NCBI RefSeq assembly: GCF_031143425.1
Contig: NC_090447.1
Span: forward strand, 845,747,760-845,811,759
Source of the DNA: Pleurodeles waltl
Taxonomy: Eukaryota > Chordata > Amphibia > Caudata > Salamandridae
Direction: 5' to 3'
DNA: 64,000 bases
Below the pieces are notes generated by a model. That model saw nothing but the letters and a program-made list of their open reading frames with translations, was not told where the DNA came from and did not search any database. This document shows positions 25,188-35,985 of this stretch, one piece after another. Made by a program: the position numbers and the translations under genes. Each line of letters begins with the position of its first letter. Position 1 is the first letter of the stretch.

Positions 25188-26115
25188 CTAGAGGCCAAAA
25201 TCTACAGGTAGGCACTTCGCAAAAAACACCTCTGTTTTCTTCCAAAAATTTGGATGTGTCCATGTTGCGCTTTGGGGCGTTTCCTGTCGCGGGCGCTAGG
25301 CCTCCCCACACAAGTGAGGTATCATTTTTATCGGGAGACTTGGGGGAACGCTGGGTGGAAGGAAATTTGTGGCTCCTCTCAGATTCCCGAACTTCCTACC
25401 ACAGAAATGTGAGGAACATGTGTTTTTTTTAGCCAAATTTTGAGGTTTGCAAAGGATTCTGGGTAACAGAACCTGGTCCGAGCCCCGCAAGTCACCCCTC
25501 CTTGGATTCCCCTAGGTCTCTAGTGTTCAGAAATGCACAGGTTTGGTAGGTTTCCCTAGGTGCCGGCTGAGCTAGAGGCCAAAATCTACAGGTAGGCACT
25601 TCGCAAAAAACACCTCTGTTTTCTTAAAAAATTTGGATGTGTCCACATTGCGCTTTGGGGCGTTTCCTGTCACGGGCGCTAGGCCTACCCACACAAGTGA
25701 GGTATCATTTTTATCGGGAGACTTGGGGGAACGCTGGGTGGAAGGAAATTTGTGGCTCCTCTCAGATTCCAGAACTTTCTGCCACAGAAATGTGAGGAAC
25801 ATGTGTTTTTTTAGCCAAATTTTGAGGTTTGCAAAGGATTCTGGGTAACAGAACCTGGTCCGAGCCCCGCATGTCACCCCTCCTTGGATTCCCCTAGGTC
25901 TCTAGTTTTCAGAAATGCACAGGTTTGGTAGGTTTCCCTAGGTGCCGGCTGAGCTAGAGGCAAAAATCTACAGGTAGGCTCTTTGCAAAAAACACCTCTG
26001 TTTTCTTCCAAAAATTTGGATGTGTCCACGTTGCGCTTTGGGGCGTTTCCTGTCGCGGGCGCTAGGCCTACCCACACAAGTGAGGTATCATTTTTATCGG
26101 GAGACTTGGGGGAAC

Positions 26116-27187
26116 ATAGATTAGCAAAACAAGTGTTATTGCCCCTTGTCTTTCTCTACATTTTTTCCTTCCAAATATAGGAGAGTGTGTAAAAAAGACA
26201 TCTAGTTGAGAAATGCCCTGTAATTCACATGCTGGTATGGTCACCCCGGAGTTCAGAGATGTGCAAATAACCACTGCTCCTCAACACCTTATCTTGTGCC
26301 CTTTTTGGAAATACAAAGGTTTTCTTGATAGCAATTTTTTACTCTTTATATTTCAGCAAATGAATTGCTGTATACCCGGTATAGAATGAAAATGCACTGC
26401 AGGGTGCAGCTCATTTATTGGCTCTGGGTTCCTCGGGTTCTTGATGAACCTACAAGCCCTATATATCCCTGCAACCAGAGGAGTCCAGCAGACGTAACGG
26501 TATATTGCTTTCGATAATCTCACATTGCAGGGAAAAGTTACAGACTAAAATGTAGAGAGAAATTGATGTTTTTTTCACCTCAATTTCAATATTGTTCTTT
26601 TTCAGTTGTTATTTTCTGTAGGAAACCCTTGTAGGAGCTACACAAATGACCGCTTGCTGAATTCAGAATTTTGTCTACTTTTCAGAAATGTTTAGGTTAC
26701 TGGGATCCAGCATTGGTTTCATGCCCATTTCTGTCACTGACTGGAAGGAGGCTGAAAGCACAAAAAATTGCAAAAATGGGATATGTCCCAGTAAAATGCC
26801 AAAATTGTGTTGAAAAATTGGGTTTTCTGATTCAAGTCTGCCTGTTCCTGAAAGCTGGGAAGCAGCTGAGTTTAGCACCACAAACCCTTTGTTGATGCCA
26901 TTTTCAGGGGAAAAACCACAAGCCTTCTTCTGCAGCTACGTTTTCCATTTTTTTTTATAAAAACGAAATTTTCCCTGTATTTTGGCCAATTTCTTGGCCT
27001 CCTTCAGGGGAACCCACAAAGTCTGGGTACCTCTAGAATCCCTAGGATGTTGGAAAAAAAGGACGCAAATTTGGCTTGGTTAGCTTATGTGGACAAAAAG
27101 TTATGAGGGTCTAAGCGCGAACTGCCCCAAATAGGCAAAAAAAGGCCTGGCACAGGAGGGGGAAAAGGCCTGGCAGCGAAGGGGTTA
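26116..27187 (+). repeat. Flank continuing from the truncated last monomer; probable 3' part of a dispersed repeat
   Basis: The last monomer matches the consensus up to GAGACTTGGGGGAAC (ending 26115) and then switches abruptly to unrelated sequence. No target duplication or spacer marks the junction. The following 1.07 kb is AT-rich without a convincing reading frame. It ends in a short direct repeat, AAAAGGCCTGGCA occurring twice between about 27134 and 27175, followed by GCGAAGGGGTTAA. I associate this stretch with a dispersed newt repeat in which one monomer-like segment precedes exactly this sequence. That is recollection of repeat content, not a search result. If correct, the satellite grew from an internal segment of that element. 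Confidence 0.5.
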
Positions 27188-27289
27188 AAGTGAAGCCTTA
27201 AGTACTTAGATTGTTAGACCGATAATCTCCTAAAATAATCCCAAGCCATTTTGAAAAAACTGTGACATATGTGTACTGGTAAATATAGG

Positions 27290-27480
27290 GTCAGATTCAC
27301 AAAAGTAAACTTAGACTTCAGTCTAAGTTTACTGCATTTCAGGAGTCACAAAGGCACTTACGAGTAACATCTTTACGACTGCAGAGTACCGCACTCAGAG
27401 CAGAGTTTCAGCACTCAGGGTGGAATCTTTGCACTCAGGGCAGAGTCTTCTCACTCGGGCAGAATCTCTTCATTTGGGAT
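27290..27480 (+). repeat. Dispersed repeat copy, opposite orientation to 62590-62792
   Basis: It begins GGGTCAGATTCACAAAAG, then has an inverted pair around AAACTTAGACTT/CAGTCTAAGTTTACT, then repeated CACTCAGGGCAGAGT-like phrases. The reverse complement of 62590-62792 shares the same order of blocks (GATTCACAAAGGTAAG, AAGTCTAAGTTTATG, TTACTAGTAA, ACTCGGGGCAGAATCT). This makes it a family member rather than unique sequence. The rest of 27188-28411 shows no gene or structure I can name. Confidence 0.6.
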
Positions 27481-28411
27481 GGAGAAAGTGAGAAATGCAT
27501 ATGTGACCAAATAGTAAGTATATACACCTGCAATCTACTAAATATTCTTATAACTCATTAACTTAAACCAAGACTCTGTTTCTTCCAACCTCATCCTACA
27601 TCCTGGTTGCTCCCGGTGTCACCTGGATACTACTTGCCCTCCCTGCCTACCCCTCCTTTGAAATCTCCACCCAAGGTGTTGCCCAGGAAGCATAATTTCA
27701 CAGAGGAGGAGACTGAAACCATTTTCTGATTTGTAGTATAAAACTACAAAAAAATACACTGTCTACCCCATCATTTACCTAGTGCACCCTTATGGCAATA
27801 TTTGGTAAATGGAGTCACTTCAGTGGGGTATGACGTCTTGACTGTGACATCAAGTAAAAGTGGCAGGATGAGAGGAGACTGGTGAAGGAGAAGTTCACTT
27901 GGAAAGAGGTGGCAAGAGCTCTTCCTGGTGGACAAACTGGAAGCTGTCTCATCTCATTCAACTTGACAAGGACATCCTTTCCACTGTGCACCGCCATCTG
28001 CTGCATGGGCTACCTGTGACAGATGACTGTATTGTGGTGCTAGGTAATAAATGAAACAGAAATGTCTATTCAATGGATGCATTTGTATTTTCACATTAGC
28101 GATTCTGACCATGGAAGGCACACCATGTTTGTGGTAAAACTCATAGTGATTTGTACTCTTGTGTATTTAATTTTTGCAATTGCAGTACAAGTCCCAGAAC
28201 CCTATGAAAATCAAAGTAAGTTCCATTATTATTTTAAGTAAAAGTTTTAAATCCTCTCCTGTGACTTGAGATATGAATTGGAACTGGCTTATGAATTTTA
28301 CTTTATTTGTGTTTCCATCATACCTGCATTGTATATTATACTACAATTGCTATGTTCATACAGGTATATATATAATCATCAATTGTATTTTGGGGTAATT
28401 GGCTATATTTA

Positions 28412-28566
28412 GGCCCATATTTATACTTTTTTAGCACCGCATTTGTGTCATTTTTCGACGCAAAAGCGGTGCAAACCTACAAAATACAATTGTATTTTTA
28501 AGTTTGCGCCGCTTTTGCATCAAAAAGCGGCGCATCTGCGGTGCTAAAAAAGTATAAATATGGGCC
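28412..28566. mobile_element. 155-bp palindromic MITE, TTA target duplication (Harbinger-type)
   Basis: The terminal inverted repeats are at least 25 bp, with ends GGCCCATATTTATACTTT and the exact complement. The inverted repetition continues through AGCACCGC and the CAAAAGCGGTGCAAAC/GTTTGCGCCGCTTTTG arms, so most of the element can fold on itself. TTA flanks both sides (28409-28411 and 28567-28569), the TWA-type duplication established for PIF/Harbinger elements. It encodes nothing. A sister copy lies at 43502-43658. Confidence 0.9.
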
Positions 28567-28569
28567 TTA

Positions 28570-28970
28570 ATTTCAAAATACAGCCGAAGTGAATCATTCC
28601 ACTTGGGCAGAAGTCCATGCACCTGTAGGAGGTTGACATCAAGGGCCAGGTCAACCACAAACAAGTTCAAGAACTGGATGTAAATATGCTAACAAGAAGT
28701 GTATTCCATGTTGTACTGTAATTGTATCCAGTAATTAGATATGTTTTGTCACGTCCATTACTTGTTTTTCAACATTTGAACTTACCTAGTATATTTTAAT
28801 TAGGAAATGCACCCATATTTTTAAAGGCCATGTGATATTGGCCAACATCACATTGCAGGCAAGAGTGACTTCTGGCCCTTGAACTCATGTCACAATTAGT
28901 CAGGCACCACACAGTGGGTGGATGGTAGACACTGGGGAGTTCACTTACATATAACCTCACAAAAGAGCAA
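28570..28970. other. Spacer with no recognisable feature
   Basis: AT-rich sequence without coding-like frames, tandem repetition or terminal repeats that I can detect. Confidence 0.5.
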
Positions 28971-29577
28971 GGGCCTCATTACGACCCTGGCGATCATGAG
29001 ACTGCCAGGGCCACGGTGGAGGTCAGACCGCCGCCAAAGGAGTGGTCCGGCCTCCACATTACAACCATGTTGGAGCCCCCATGGTCGAACCACCGACACC
29101 ACCAGGTTGCTGCCAGCCTGGCAGTCTCGGTGGCTTGTAATCCGCCAGGGTGGCGCTACATGCAGCGCCAACCTGAGGATTTCGACTCCCCAATCCACCA
29201 GCCTTTTCATGGCGGTTGGAGGAATGAGGGAGTTGGGGGCCCCTGGGGACCTCTGCATTGGCCATGCACTTGGCATGGGCAGTGCAGGGGCCCCCATGGA
29301 CAGCCCTGTTGCACTTTCCACTGCCCAAATTACGGTCAGTGGAAAGCACGATGGGTGCTGCTGCACCCGCCGCAATGCCACATTTCCGCTGGCTCGATAA
29401 CAAGCCAGCATCAATGTTAAGCCCTGCTTCCTGCTGGGCTGGAGGGCGCTGTTTCCGCCCACCACCCCAGCTGGAAACTTGAATTAGGGCCGGCGGTGTT
29501 CTGGCTGCACAGGCAGTCAGATGATGAGACGAGTTTGGCGGGTGGCCTCACCTACCCACCAAACTCGTAATGAGGGC
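28971..29577 (+). mobile_element. GC-rich non-autonomous Harbinger-like element
   Basis: A 0.6-kb GC-rich block sits in AT-rich DNA. It begins GGGCCTCATTACGACCCTGG and ends with the complement of GGCCCTCATTACGAGTTTGG, giving imperfect terminal inverted repeats. The right flank is TTA; the left flank is CAA, so an exact target duplication is not visible. The same terminal signature appears at 35191 and 60389. Several frames stay open across it on both strands, which is expected for GC-rich, stop-poor sequence. None resembles a known protein and they overlap one another, so I do not call a gene. Confidence 0.7.
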
Positions 29578-29787
29578 CTTAGTGTTAGATTTAATGAATG
29601 ACAAGTAGTGAGTGTATGACTCAACATTTCTAATCAATGGAAAATGTATGAACAGAATGATTCATAATGTCTCCTCTAAGGAGAAGTGGCTCCAACTGTT
29701 TAGAAAGTGGATTTGATTAACACATACATCTAGTTTTAACAAATATGCGATTTTTACACAAACATGTAAGTGTTGGATTCATTACAG

Positions 29788-29895
29788 CTTCTGTCAGGAC
29801 CTCATCTGTCATCTGTAGTACCAACATGAATAGACATCAGGTATCAGGAGTCTTACTGGTAGCAACAATTAGACCCAGTATCATCCATCTGTCAG
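29788..29895 (+). pseudogene. Possible isolated internal exon of a decayed element gene
   Basis: This 108-bp segment is bounded by an acceptor-like GGATTCATTACAG and a donor-like CTGTCAG/GTAAGT, and it reads open through its whole length. It lies upstream of the coding-like segment at 30420. I do not recognise the 36-residue translation. The exon call rests only on splice-site appearance, so confidence is low. Confidence 0.25.
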
Positions 29896-30419
29896 GTAAG
29901 TGTGCCAAATTTTGTAGCTATTATTTTGCGTGCTGGTCACACTACCTAGCTATTAGAATAATTAGCATGGCAGATGATGCAACTTTTTCTAAGCATGTAA
30001 TGAGGGCTTAAATTTCCCAATATTTACAGTGATATCCATGGTTTGTTGTTCATGTTCACTTATTAATAATGTGTTCACTTATTGATAATGCTGACAATTA
30101 ATAAAGGTAAAACTATAGCTGCTGGATTGAGGAACTCACTATCCATCCAAGACTTGAAGAAGCAGGTTTAGCGGCTGATCTCACGGGGATATCCAAACCA
30201 CATAGATCAGTGGCTGGAGTTGGTGAGGTTGAGTTTGCATTTCATGTGTTTATTTATCACGTCGCTGCTAAACTCAGAGCTATCATATTTTGGGATGCAC
30301 AAATGACATATCACATGTAACTGAAAACAGGGCAGAAGATGTATTAAATTAATCAGTACTGTTGTAGCACTTAAACTAGTATGTTATGTAGTTCATCTGT
30401 TGCAATCTCCATTTTACAG

Positions 30420-31404
30420 GTACTTCTTGGGACAATGAGTCGCTTGATGAAGTCAGACCATCTACCGGCAAATGGCAGCAGGCAATTGGAGGAGAGAATC
30501 CAGACCTCCTCCAAGCAGCAATATCTGCAGCCAGCACTGCTCAACAAGAAGAGGATGAAAAGGAAGAAGATGAGCAGGAACTGATCGAGGAGGAGGGGGA
30601 CATGAATGAAGATGAGCTTGTTGGCCCACAGCTCAAAAGATGGAAAGCTACTTCATGTCCCGCCAGCATTGTACGTCCTACTTCCCATCTGAGGGCTGTC
30701 AGTTCCCAGCAGTAGGCCAACCACCCACAAAGTCTACCAACCCCAACACAGCCATAGCCTCCTCACAGCCCTCACATCCTAATATCCAGGATAATCGTGC
30801 ACCCTAGGCTACTCTGTCTGACATTTCAGACTTACTACAAGGACTTCCTCAGTTGTTTGACAGGCAGAACATGCCTTGGACATTGTTGTGAAATGTTGCC
30901 AAGACAAGGATGCACTAAGGTCAAATCAAATTGTATAGGGAAGAAAGTGCACAACATGCCTCGGCTATGAAGATGGTGGAGCACATGTTGAAAATGTCCC
31001 AAAGTCTAACTTCACGGTAGACACATATAAGAGGACCTAAACCACTGCCTTTTCTTCCATCTGTACATCAAACTGCACCCACACCTGCACCCCAACCTGC
31101 AAGGCCATTTGCACAGCCAACTGCACCCAAACCTGTGCAGCCACCCCCACCTGCACAGCCATCCACACTGTATGTACAAAAGCTGTACAGCCAATCCAGC
31201 TGTACAGCCAATCCATCTGTACAACCGCCACCACCCAAACTTGTGCAGCCACTATGTCCCCTATCTAAACAGCCTCCACCAATCAAACCTGTACAGCCAC
31301 CACCTCCCCACCTGTACAGCAACAACCACCCAAACATATACAACCACTGCCCCTGTCTGTACAGCCACCACCACCCCAACCTGTACAGTTACCCTCCCAT
31401 CTGA
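30420..31404 (+). pseudogene. Decayed acidic then proline/glutamine-rich accessory protein of a mobile element
   Basis: After an acceptor-like TTTTACAG, a frame without an ATG runs from 30420 to a stop at 30715. It contains KWQQAIGGENPDLLQAAISA and then a strongly acidic run rich in E and D. A second coding-like stretch starts near 30820 (SDISDLLQGLPQLFDRQN), is cut by stops, and leads at 31042-31404 into a P/Q-rich segment with repeats such as KPVQPPPP. The order resembles the C-terminal halves of transposon-borne Myb/SANT partner proteins, which is why I link it to the Harbinger pieces nearby. I cannot name it. Several in-frame stops and at least one frameshift make it non-functional. Confidence 0.4.
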
Positions 31405-34116
31405 ACAGCCACCAGCCCGGCTCCATCAGCAGAGCCATCTGATCCAGCTGCACAAGTAGCTTCAACATATGCACACACATATTGGTACCCACTCAGAATG
31501 TGCATTCACTCACAAAGAACTTCAACCCCCGTTGAGAAATCTGAAGAGATATTCCCAGTGACTATTTTCAACATATGTATATACATAAAAATATGTGCAC
31601 CAATTACAACTTCTACCCTTCAGTTGATTTTGACATGTTTTTAAATGATTACTCTAGTTGTAGGACATATTTTTCTGCATCACTATTTGTGAGTATCACA
31701 TGTCAACTTGTAGGACCATCTGTGTCACACGGCATCATGCTGAAAGCATATGCTAAGCATCTAAAGGTTTACAACTATGCACATTCTATTCAACACACAT
31801 TGGGGAAAATTAATGACAGAGATGTTCTGTGAAGGAAATTATTGATATAAGTATGTCAAAAACAGAAATAAAGGGAATATCAACTAAAGTTACAAAAAAA
31901 AACTGGGAATGGGTAGGGGAACTAGGATATGGTGATCAACATAATAAAAACACATCAGGGGGCCAGTCTGTATACAAGGGGCCAAACAAAATCTACAGTC
32001 AAATGCTGTCCAAACAAAAAGAGTCCACAGTCAAATTAAAGAACAATGTCAGCCGTGCAAGCTTCATGTTGTTTTGCAAGTAGGATTCAGGCATGGTGGG
32101 ATGCAATCAATGGCCATCCTCACTCTCATCTTTTAAAATTATGTGAAAACCCTCCAATGTGGATGAACTTTGGATGGCCGGTACAGGACCAAATACCCCA
32201 CAGGAAGAGACAAAACTTGGGATGGCGGGGAAAACAGGAGGGGCTGATGAACTGGGAGAATAGGTGGGTCTTGGAGCCAACTTAGACAATGTAGCTGCAT
32301 TCAAGTTGATGGAGCATTGATTGAACCAAGCTGCCAAACTGTGTCTCTCAGAGAATCCAGAGTTCCTTCCTAATGTCCTAGGAGCCCAGAAAGAACACAG
32401 ACTTGGTTTCCTGAATAGAAGCCATCCCCCCGGGGTGCATCCACAGGCACAGACAGACATGGAGAAGATTGTGTCTCACATGAGGGGTGTGGGGTGTTGG
32501 GGGCAGATGTCTCCCTCAACTCTTTCTCTTCTTGATTGGCACAAGAATGGGCAGTAGTGGCAAGGGGTGCAGCTGAAGGCCCATATGGAATGGGGGCCTA
32601 AGGAATAGTTGGAAACAGGGGCCTCAGGGGTTAGGCAGGGACTGGTAGCAGGCCCAGATATTTTGGGGGCCTTCTCTGGGGATACCATTGCAGGTTAGTT
32701 AAGCTTGTGGGCCAGGAAGAGAACCAACTTCTTCCTCCCCTGGCTGGTGGCATCCATTTCAAATTCCCTTCCCTCCCCCAGGGCCTACTCATCTTCCACC
32801 CAGATTCTTTTTTCTGATGGTCTTGTTATTCTCCAGGTGGGTGCACTATCCCTGCTGAGTGATTGTTCTTCCGCCTCTTCACTGGTGGTGTCACAATTAG
32901 TCAAACAAACAAATGGACATGCCCACCTATGACCCAAGGATGCACTAGTCTGCCCCTGGACCTATAGTGATGTCCTTTAGCCACCCCGGTCCACTGAAAA
33001 ATGCAAATGAACAATTATGTAGGTGTTGAACACTTTGAAGGCATAAACTTATGAAAGAGATAAAGAATTTACTGACAATGCTGAACCTTGACAAAAGTAA
33101 GCAATATTATATGATTTAAAAAACATTATATGTGATTTGGCTTTCATGTGAATAAATAATTCACATATCATAGAATTTGACAGACATGGTCAGTATTATC
33201 AGCAGCATTTTCCATGGCAAACATCCCATTTCAGTGAAAGTTGAGTTATTTATCATCATTCCAAAACTCCTATTCAATAGTTAATTAACAAGTCCAAAGA
33301 CTACTCAGTCAGGTGGAGAAGTTAACACCTAAATGTGTATCCAGGTCTATCAATTTATGTGCAGAGTTTCCTCAGTCCCAACTGCGCAGTCTCCACAGTC
33401 ACAAACTTACTATCAGCTCTCATTTTTGGAACAGCAAAGAAAAACCCACCTTACACTAAAGTGTGATTTAATCTATGTGAATCAGGCCTTGGAGATAAAC
33501 CTAAAAAGTCTGTTATTATGTATTTTACCCATGGGAACATCAGAATCTGTATATGGTAAAAAACGCTGCTTCCATTACAAGATTGTTCGTGGAGCACATT
33601 GCAACTCGTATGAGCTTACTTAGTACTGCTATATATGTTTATGGCAATAACATACATGACATTGTTAAGAAAATGTGTGCATTTAGCACACAATTGGTAT
33701 GTGTGTATAATATGGAGTAAGAAAAGTATACAATGTAAGCCTGGACTTTATTTCAAGCAACAAATAGTTATGAGAGACAACAAAAACAAAAAGCATGCAT
33801 GATACAACATAATAACATTACAAATTGTCATAATAGCAAAGAACCTTTACAAGTCCAAGTTTTCACCATAGCATTCAACTGTTATGAAGTCCTTCGCTTA
33901 CTAGTCATGAAAGTCCATGTGAATTGCATCTTAGAAATGCATTTGTGATGCAAATCTACCCATTTGTGTTCTAAAAACTACAAGTCCCCTTATTACTTGA
34001 AAAAACTATTCTTAAAATCTACCAATGCATAGACCTTATAATATTTCCAGCCGTGACTCAGGTTAAGGTAAAGATGACAGACAGCACATGACATAACATC
34101 TCACTCACCACTCACA
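31405..34116. other. 2.7 kb without a supportable gene
   Basis: 31405-32050 is AT-rich and featureless. 32050-32930 is more GC-rich, and its minus strand has coding-like but stop-interrupted stretches (32107-32460 and 32476-32688). These could be the tail of the Myb/SANT-like fragment at 34117-34688, but I find no recognisable domain. 32930-34116 is AT-rich with no repeat or frame worth noting. Confidence 0.4.
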
Positions 34117-34688
34117 TCAAACTTCATGACAAATAATACAATTCATGAGTTTATCCTCTCTCAGCTGCTCAAACTCATCCAGTTGAGCATGGGGGTTGGT
34201 CAGGCTGCTTGTAGGAACCTCTGGTACAGCGTGGTCCTGCGGGGCTGCTGTGAATGGGGTCTGGGGTGTAACAAAACTTGAGGGCCCCCCTGCAAAATGC
34301 ATGGAGGAGGGTCCCCGGGAACCAGTCAGGAGCTCTCAGGCCAGGGCTGCGCACAGTGCTGGCTATGCTAAGGGAGCCCCCGGTTCTTGGGTGCCCTCTG
34401 CATCATGGGAGCTGCAGGGGCTAATGTTACACCACTGAATAGGGCTAGGAGGTCCTGGGACTTTATCTGGGCCCAGGGTAGCAGGTCCTCCCAGCAGTTT
34501 CTGCACATTTTGCTCTGCTGGTTGTACACCCCCACTGCATTGTAGCACATGGCAATATTCCACCAGAATAGGGCATGTGCTGCATTTCTCATCTGGCTTT
34601 CAGATCCCCCATAGAGCTGAGGGTACTTAGCAAGCACCCCCTGAATGATGATCTTTAATTAACTGTTGGTGAAGGGGTATGCCTTCTA
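34117..34688 (-). pseudogene. Myb/SANT-like DNA-binding protein fragment (Harbinger partner type)
   Basis: Read on the minus strand, 34688-34470 gives AYPFTNS, a stop, then KIIIQGVLAKYPQLYGGSES, followed by spaced aromatic residues and CRNCWEDL. The pattern QLYG, a tryptophan-containing helix, GVYN, C-R-x-C-WEDL matches the Myb/SANT-like domain visible at 38938-38343 (RQLYGPPDQ, LWHAIAKDV, GVYGR, THCRNR). Downstream, 34302-34117 keeps an open frame rich in P, T and A and ends with a stop. At least one nonsense codon lies in the domain and the N terminus is missing. Such proteins help the transposase find its ends in established Harbinger systems. This copy is a relic. Confidence 0.55.
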
Positions 34689-34810
34689 ATCTAGACTCTT
34701 AGCCACCTTGTGGCAGGATAGATGAACAGAACAGAAGGATGGAGGAGGATGCTTTTCTGAGATGAGGATAGCACAGAATGATCTCAAAATGGTGATTTAA
34801 GCTCCCTTTA

Positions 34811-34852
34811 TGTCATTTCCTGTGTGTCATTTCCTGTATGTCATTTCCTGTT
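34811..34852 (+). repeat. Three-copy 15-bp tandem repeat
   Basis: GTCATTTCCTGT recurs three times with a 15-bp spacing. The rest of 34689-35190 shows nothing I can name. Confidence 0.7.
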
Positions 34853-35190
34853 TATTTATGTTGAGACTCCGCTCCTTACTCAGACCATTTCTCACTCACT
34901 GAATGCACATAACCCATCATCCCAGATGTTGCAGAGAATGCTAGAGTTGGCCACTGGGATGGGAAACATTTAAAACAATGAAAAACGTGAACCCCACAAG
35001 GCCAGTAGAGTCCTTAACTCTGTAACCCTGATAGACTACAAAAATGTCCTACAAAAAATTTACTTGGCCTAACTTTTAACTCTTGATAACAGCTTCTGAT
35101 TACATACAATATGAAAGGATAAGAGAGTAGTTTCAGGATGGAATTCATATATAGGGTGTTAAATATCCAACGGTCATCATTGATATCATA

Positions 35191-35400
35191 GGCCCTCATT
35201 ATGACCCTGGCGGTGAGTGATAAAGTGGCAGTAGTACCGCCAACAGGCTGGCCGTAAGTCCTGCCAAATTATGACCATGGCGGTGAGAACTCCCATAGAC
35301 AGCCAATGTACCACACCATCCGCCAGGGTGGAAACAACCTTCTCCACAGCGGTAGCCAACAACAGCCAAGCGGAAGACAAAGTACCGCCCACCATATTTT
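35191..35400 (+). mobile_element. Left terminal region of a Harbinger-type element
   Basis: It starts GGCCCTCATTATGACCCTGG, the same terminal signature as at 28971 and 60389. It contains several short GGCGGT/ACCGCC inversions, including a second internal copy (AATTATGACCATGGCGGTGA near 35266). The opposite terminal repeat (a complement of this end) is not visible anywhere to the right. The element is therefore truncated or its right end has been lost. The minus-strand Myb/SANT partner gene at 36135-38938 is probably its cargo. 35401-35985 holds no gene I can support. Confidence 0.65.
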
Positions 35401-35985
35401 GACACTACAATCTGCTACCTTTTCCGGGGGGGTACTAATGCCATCAAAAGCCTAGTGGAAACTCATCACAGAAGAGAAAGGACTCACCATCCGAGACACA
35501 GTGAAGAACAACGCCACCATGGAACCCGAACTGCAAGTTTTCCCGATGATCTTCTACGTTATGCTCCACCTGCAACACCAATACCGATGAACACGACAAC
35601 GGTGAGTAGAGCCACCTAGCACACAAGGGAGGGAGGGAGGAAAACAAGAGTGACACACACACGCATGACACACAACCAGCTGCAGACGAAAAACAATTTG
35701 TCCCCAAAAAACGGCAGAATAATGCAAGGACAACAGGAATGGACTAAAGTGAATGTAATCAGATCAAATTCAAAACCAATAATTTGATTTGTCAATGAAA
35801 CAGGTATGTACACATGTACACAAAGGGACACTGCCCAGTCCAATGTTCAAAGGGCCCATATGGCCACAAGGCACAGTCTAAGGCCCAACTCGAATCCTGA
35901 CCACATCCGGATAGTACACTGCAGGGGCATCAGTTTGCAAATAGGCAGGCAACTGGGGGGGCACCTCAGCAGGCTGCGGGAACAA

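Larger units (their letters stand above)
1..26115 (+). repeat. Satellite array, ~382-bp monomer, ~68 copies head-to-tail
   Basis: The same 380-384 bp unit recurs without interruption and always in one orientation from base 1 to 26115. Each unit carries the landmarks GTGTCCACGTTGCGCTTTGG, GAGGTATCATTTTTATCGGG, GATTCTGGGTAACAGAACCT and CCTTGGATTCCCCTAGGTCT in that order. Copies differ by scattered substitutions and by the length of a T run after GGAACATGTG (about 4 to 8 Ts), which accounts for most of the length variation. Short open frames occur on both strands of most units, but unit lengths of 380, 381, 382, 383 and 384 bp are not kept in multiples of three, so I treat the array as non-coding. 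The left end lies outside the window. I see no CENP-B-box-like motif and no hammerhead core in the monomer. Confidence 0.98.

Noticed and set aside
1..26115. Dozens of 60-134 residue open frames on both strands of the satellite
   Set aside because: Monomer lengths of 380-384 bp shift the frame between units, the frames overlap on opposite strands, and poly-T indels and substitutions show no codon-level constraint. They are by-products of a stop-poor repeat.
1..26115. Hammerhead ribozyme in the satellite, as known for newt satellite 2
   Set aside because: Neither strand of the monomer contains a CTGATGA core followed by a stem and GAAA. The nearest string, CTGAGCTAG, does not fit.
1..26115. 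CENP-B box or other centromere motif
   Set aside because: No TTCG....CGGGA-type motif was seen in the monomer, so HOR structure alone does not prove a centromeric location.
28918..29482. Overlapping long frames (up to 174 residues) as genes
   Set aside because: They occupy a GC-rich non-autonomous element, overlap on both strands, and none shows a recognisable domain.
31012..31492. Minus-strand Gly/Cys/Trp-rich frames (up to 103 residues)
   Set aside because: They are antisense readings of the P/Q-rich repeat of the plus-strand relic; the periodicity is explained by the plus strand.
32248..32280. CTGATGA string as a hammerhead core
   Set aside because: The downstream GAAA and the three stems are absent.
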